This document shows positions 63,840 through 64,000 of a stretch of 64,000 nucleotides of DNA, piece after piece. This DNA is from G963701675 sp963701675 (GTDB lineage: Bacteria > Planctomycetota > Planctomycetia > Gemmatales > Gemmataceae). The position numbers and the translations under genes were made by a program. Where the stretch lies: positions 7,936,001-8,000,000 of the forward strand of contig OY969623.1 in assembly GCA_963701675.1 (NCBI GenBank), read 5' to 3'. Each line of letters starts with the position of its first letter. Within the stretch, counting starts at the first letter, position 1. The notes beneath the pieces were generated by a model. The model was not told where the DNA came from, ran no database searches, and was given only the letters and a program-made list of their open reading frames with translations.

Positions 63840-64000
63840 ATGCCAAGCCCTCACACGGAACAGTCTCGGCCTCGCGCGCCGCAGTCGACTTTGTTGTGGA
63901 AGGCGGCCGAGGGGCTTTCCGACGCCCAGTTGCTCAACCGGTTTGTCAGCCACCGCGACGAGTCGGCGTTCGAGGCGTTGGTGCAGCGACACGGGTCATT
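63840..64000 (+). CDS. ECF-type sigma factor, N-terminal 53 residues (cut by window edge)
   Basis: ATG 63,840 follows GGAGGA by four nucleotides and is open to the window end. The sequence GLSDAQLLNRFVSHRDESAFEALVQRHG is the start of region 2 of planctomycete ECF sigma factors. In these organisms that type is often followed by a long C-terminal extension or by a linked kinase. The 165-bp gap before it holds a run of ten T at 63,728-63,737 without a clear stem upstream. Confidence 0.8.
   Translation, partial: MPSPHTEQSRPRAPQSTLLWKAAEGLSDAQLLNRFVSHRDESAFEALVQRHGS

Overview
The window reads as a chromosomal piece of a Planctomycetota bacterium, probably of the Gemmatales/Pirellulales kind. The case rests on gene content: N-terminal LEPR-XLL-type motifs on five exported proteins, three giant SBBP-repeat proteins, two Ser/Thr kinases fused to WD40 or beta-helix tails, a ceramidase/PVC-dehydrogenase/HEAT/cytochrome c fusion, ECF sigma factors, and the futalosine menaquinone genes mqnA and mqnC. 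There is no phage, IS, CRISPR array or recognisable rRNA/tRNA. The layout is typical of a large planctomycete genome: small operons, many secreted proteins and frequent strand switches.

Region by region. 0-5 kb: a PfkB sugar kinase (cut by the left edge), an exported protein and a membrane protein that are each interrupted, a Nudix hydrolase and an ECF sigma factor. 5-12 kb: an SBBP exported protein and a WD40 Ser/Thr kinase. 12-16 kb: nucleoside-hydrolase-like protein and trpD, lexA with a candidate operator, an arginase-like protein. 15.8-16.7 kb: a secreted protein with an in-frame TGA in an RC-U-GNC context. 17-24 kb: YkgJ-type cysteine cluster protein, zinc-ribbon membrane protein, DUF58 pair, E2-like acyltransferase, and a HAD/FabZ-like/TrmB gene run. 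24-36 kb: a damaged membrane-protein gene, a BNR/amidohydrolase lipoprotein, an S41-like protein, a YVTN/di-haem cytochrome, an SBBP protein and a beta-helix protein. 36-46 kb: a kinase/beta-helix gene with a frameshift, a 56-aa basic protein missed by length cut-offs, a methyltransferase, a third SBBP protein and an autotransporter-like repeat protein. 46-48 kb: a second gene with an in-frame TGA, in an RC-U-GGG context within a thioredoxin-like region. 48-64 kb: haem peroxidase, two polytopic membrane proteins, a B12/radical SAM enzyme, the ceramidase fusion, mqnA-mqnC-ATP-grasp, and the start of another ECF sigma factor.

The most interesting signal is the pair of probable selenoproteins. 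In both, coding sequence continues in frame through a TGA preceded by Cys, giving RCUG in each, and in both a 7-bp hairpin with a short G-first loop starts 14-17 nt after the TGA. One loop is GGTC, the same tetraloop as the E. coli fdhF SECIS hairpin. Ordinary gene calling would truncate both proteins. The Sec machinery (selA, selB, selC, selD) is not in this window.

A second theme is interrupted genes. Three carry apparent single-base frameshifts (about 2,091-2,117, about 24,210, and 37,333), and two further in-frame TGAs (3,133 and 16,735) do not look like selenocysteine. These may be assembly errors, decay or recoding. Sequence alone cannot decide.
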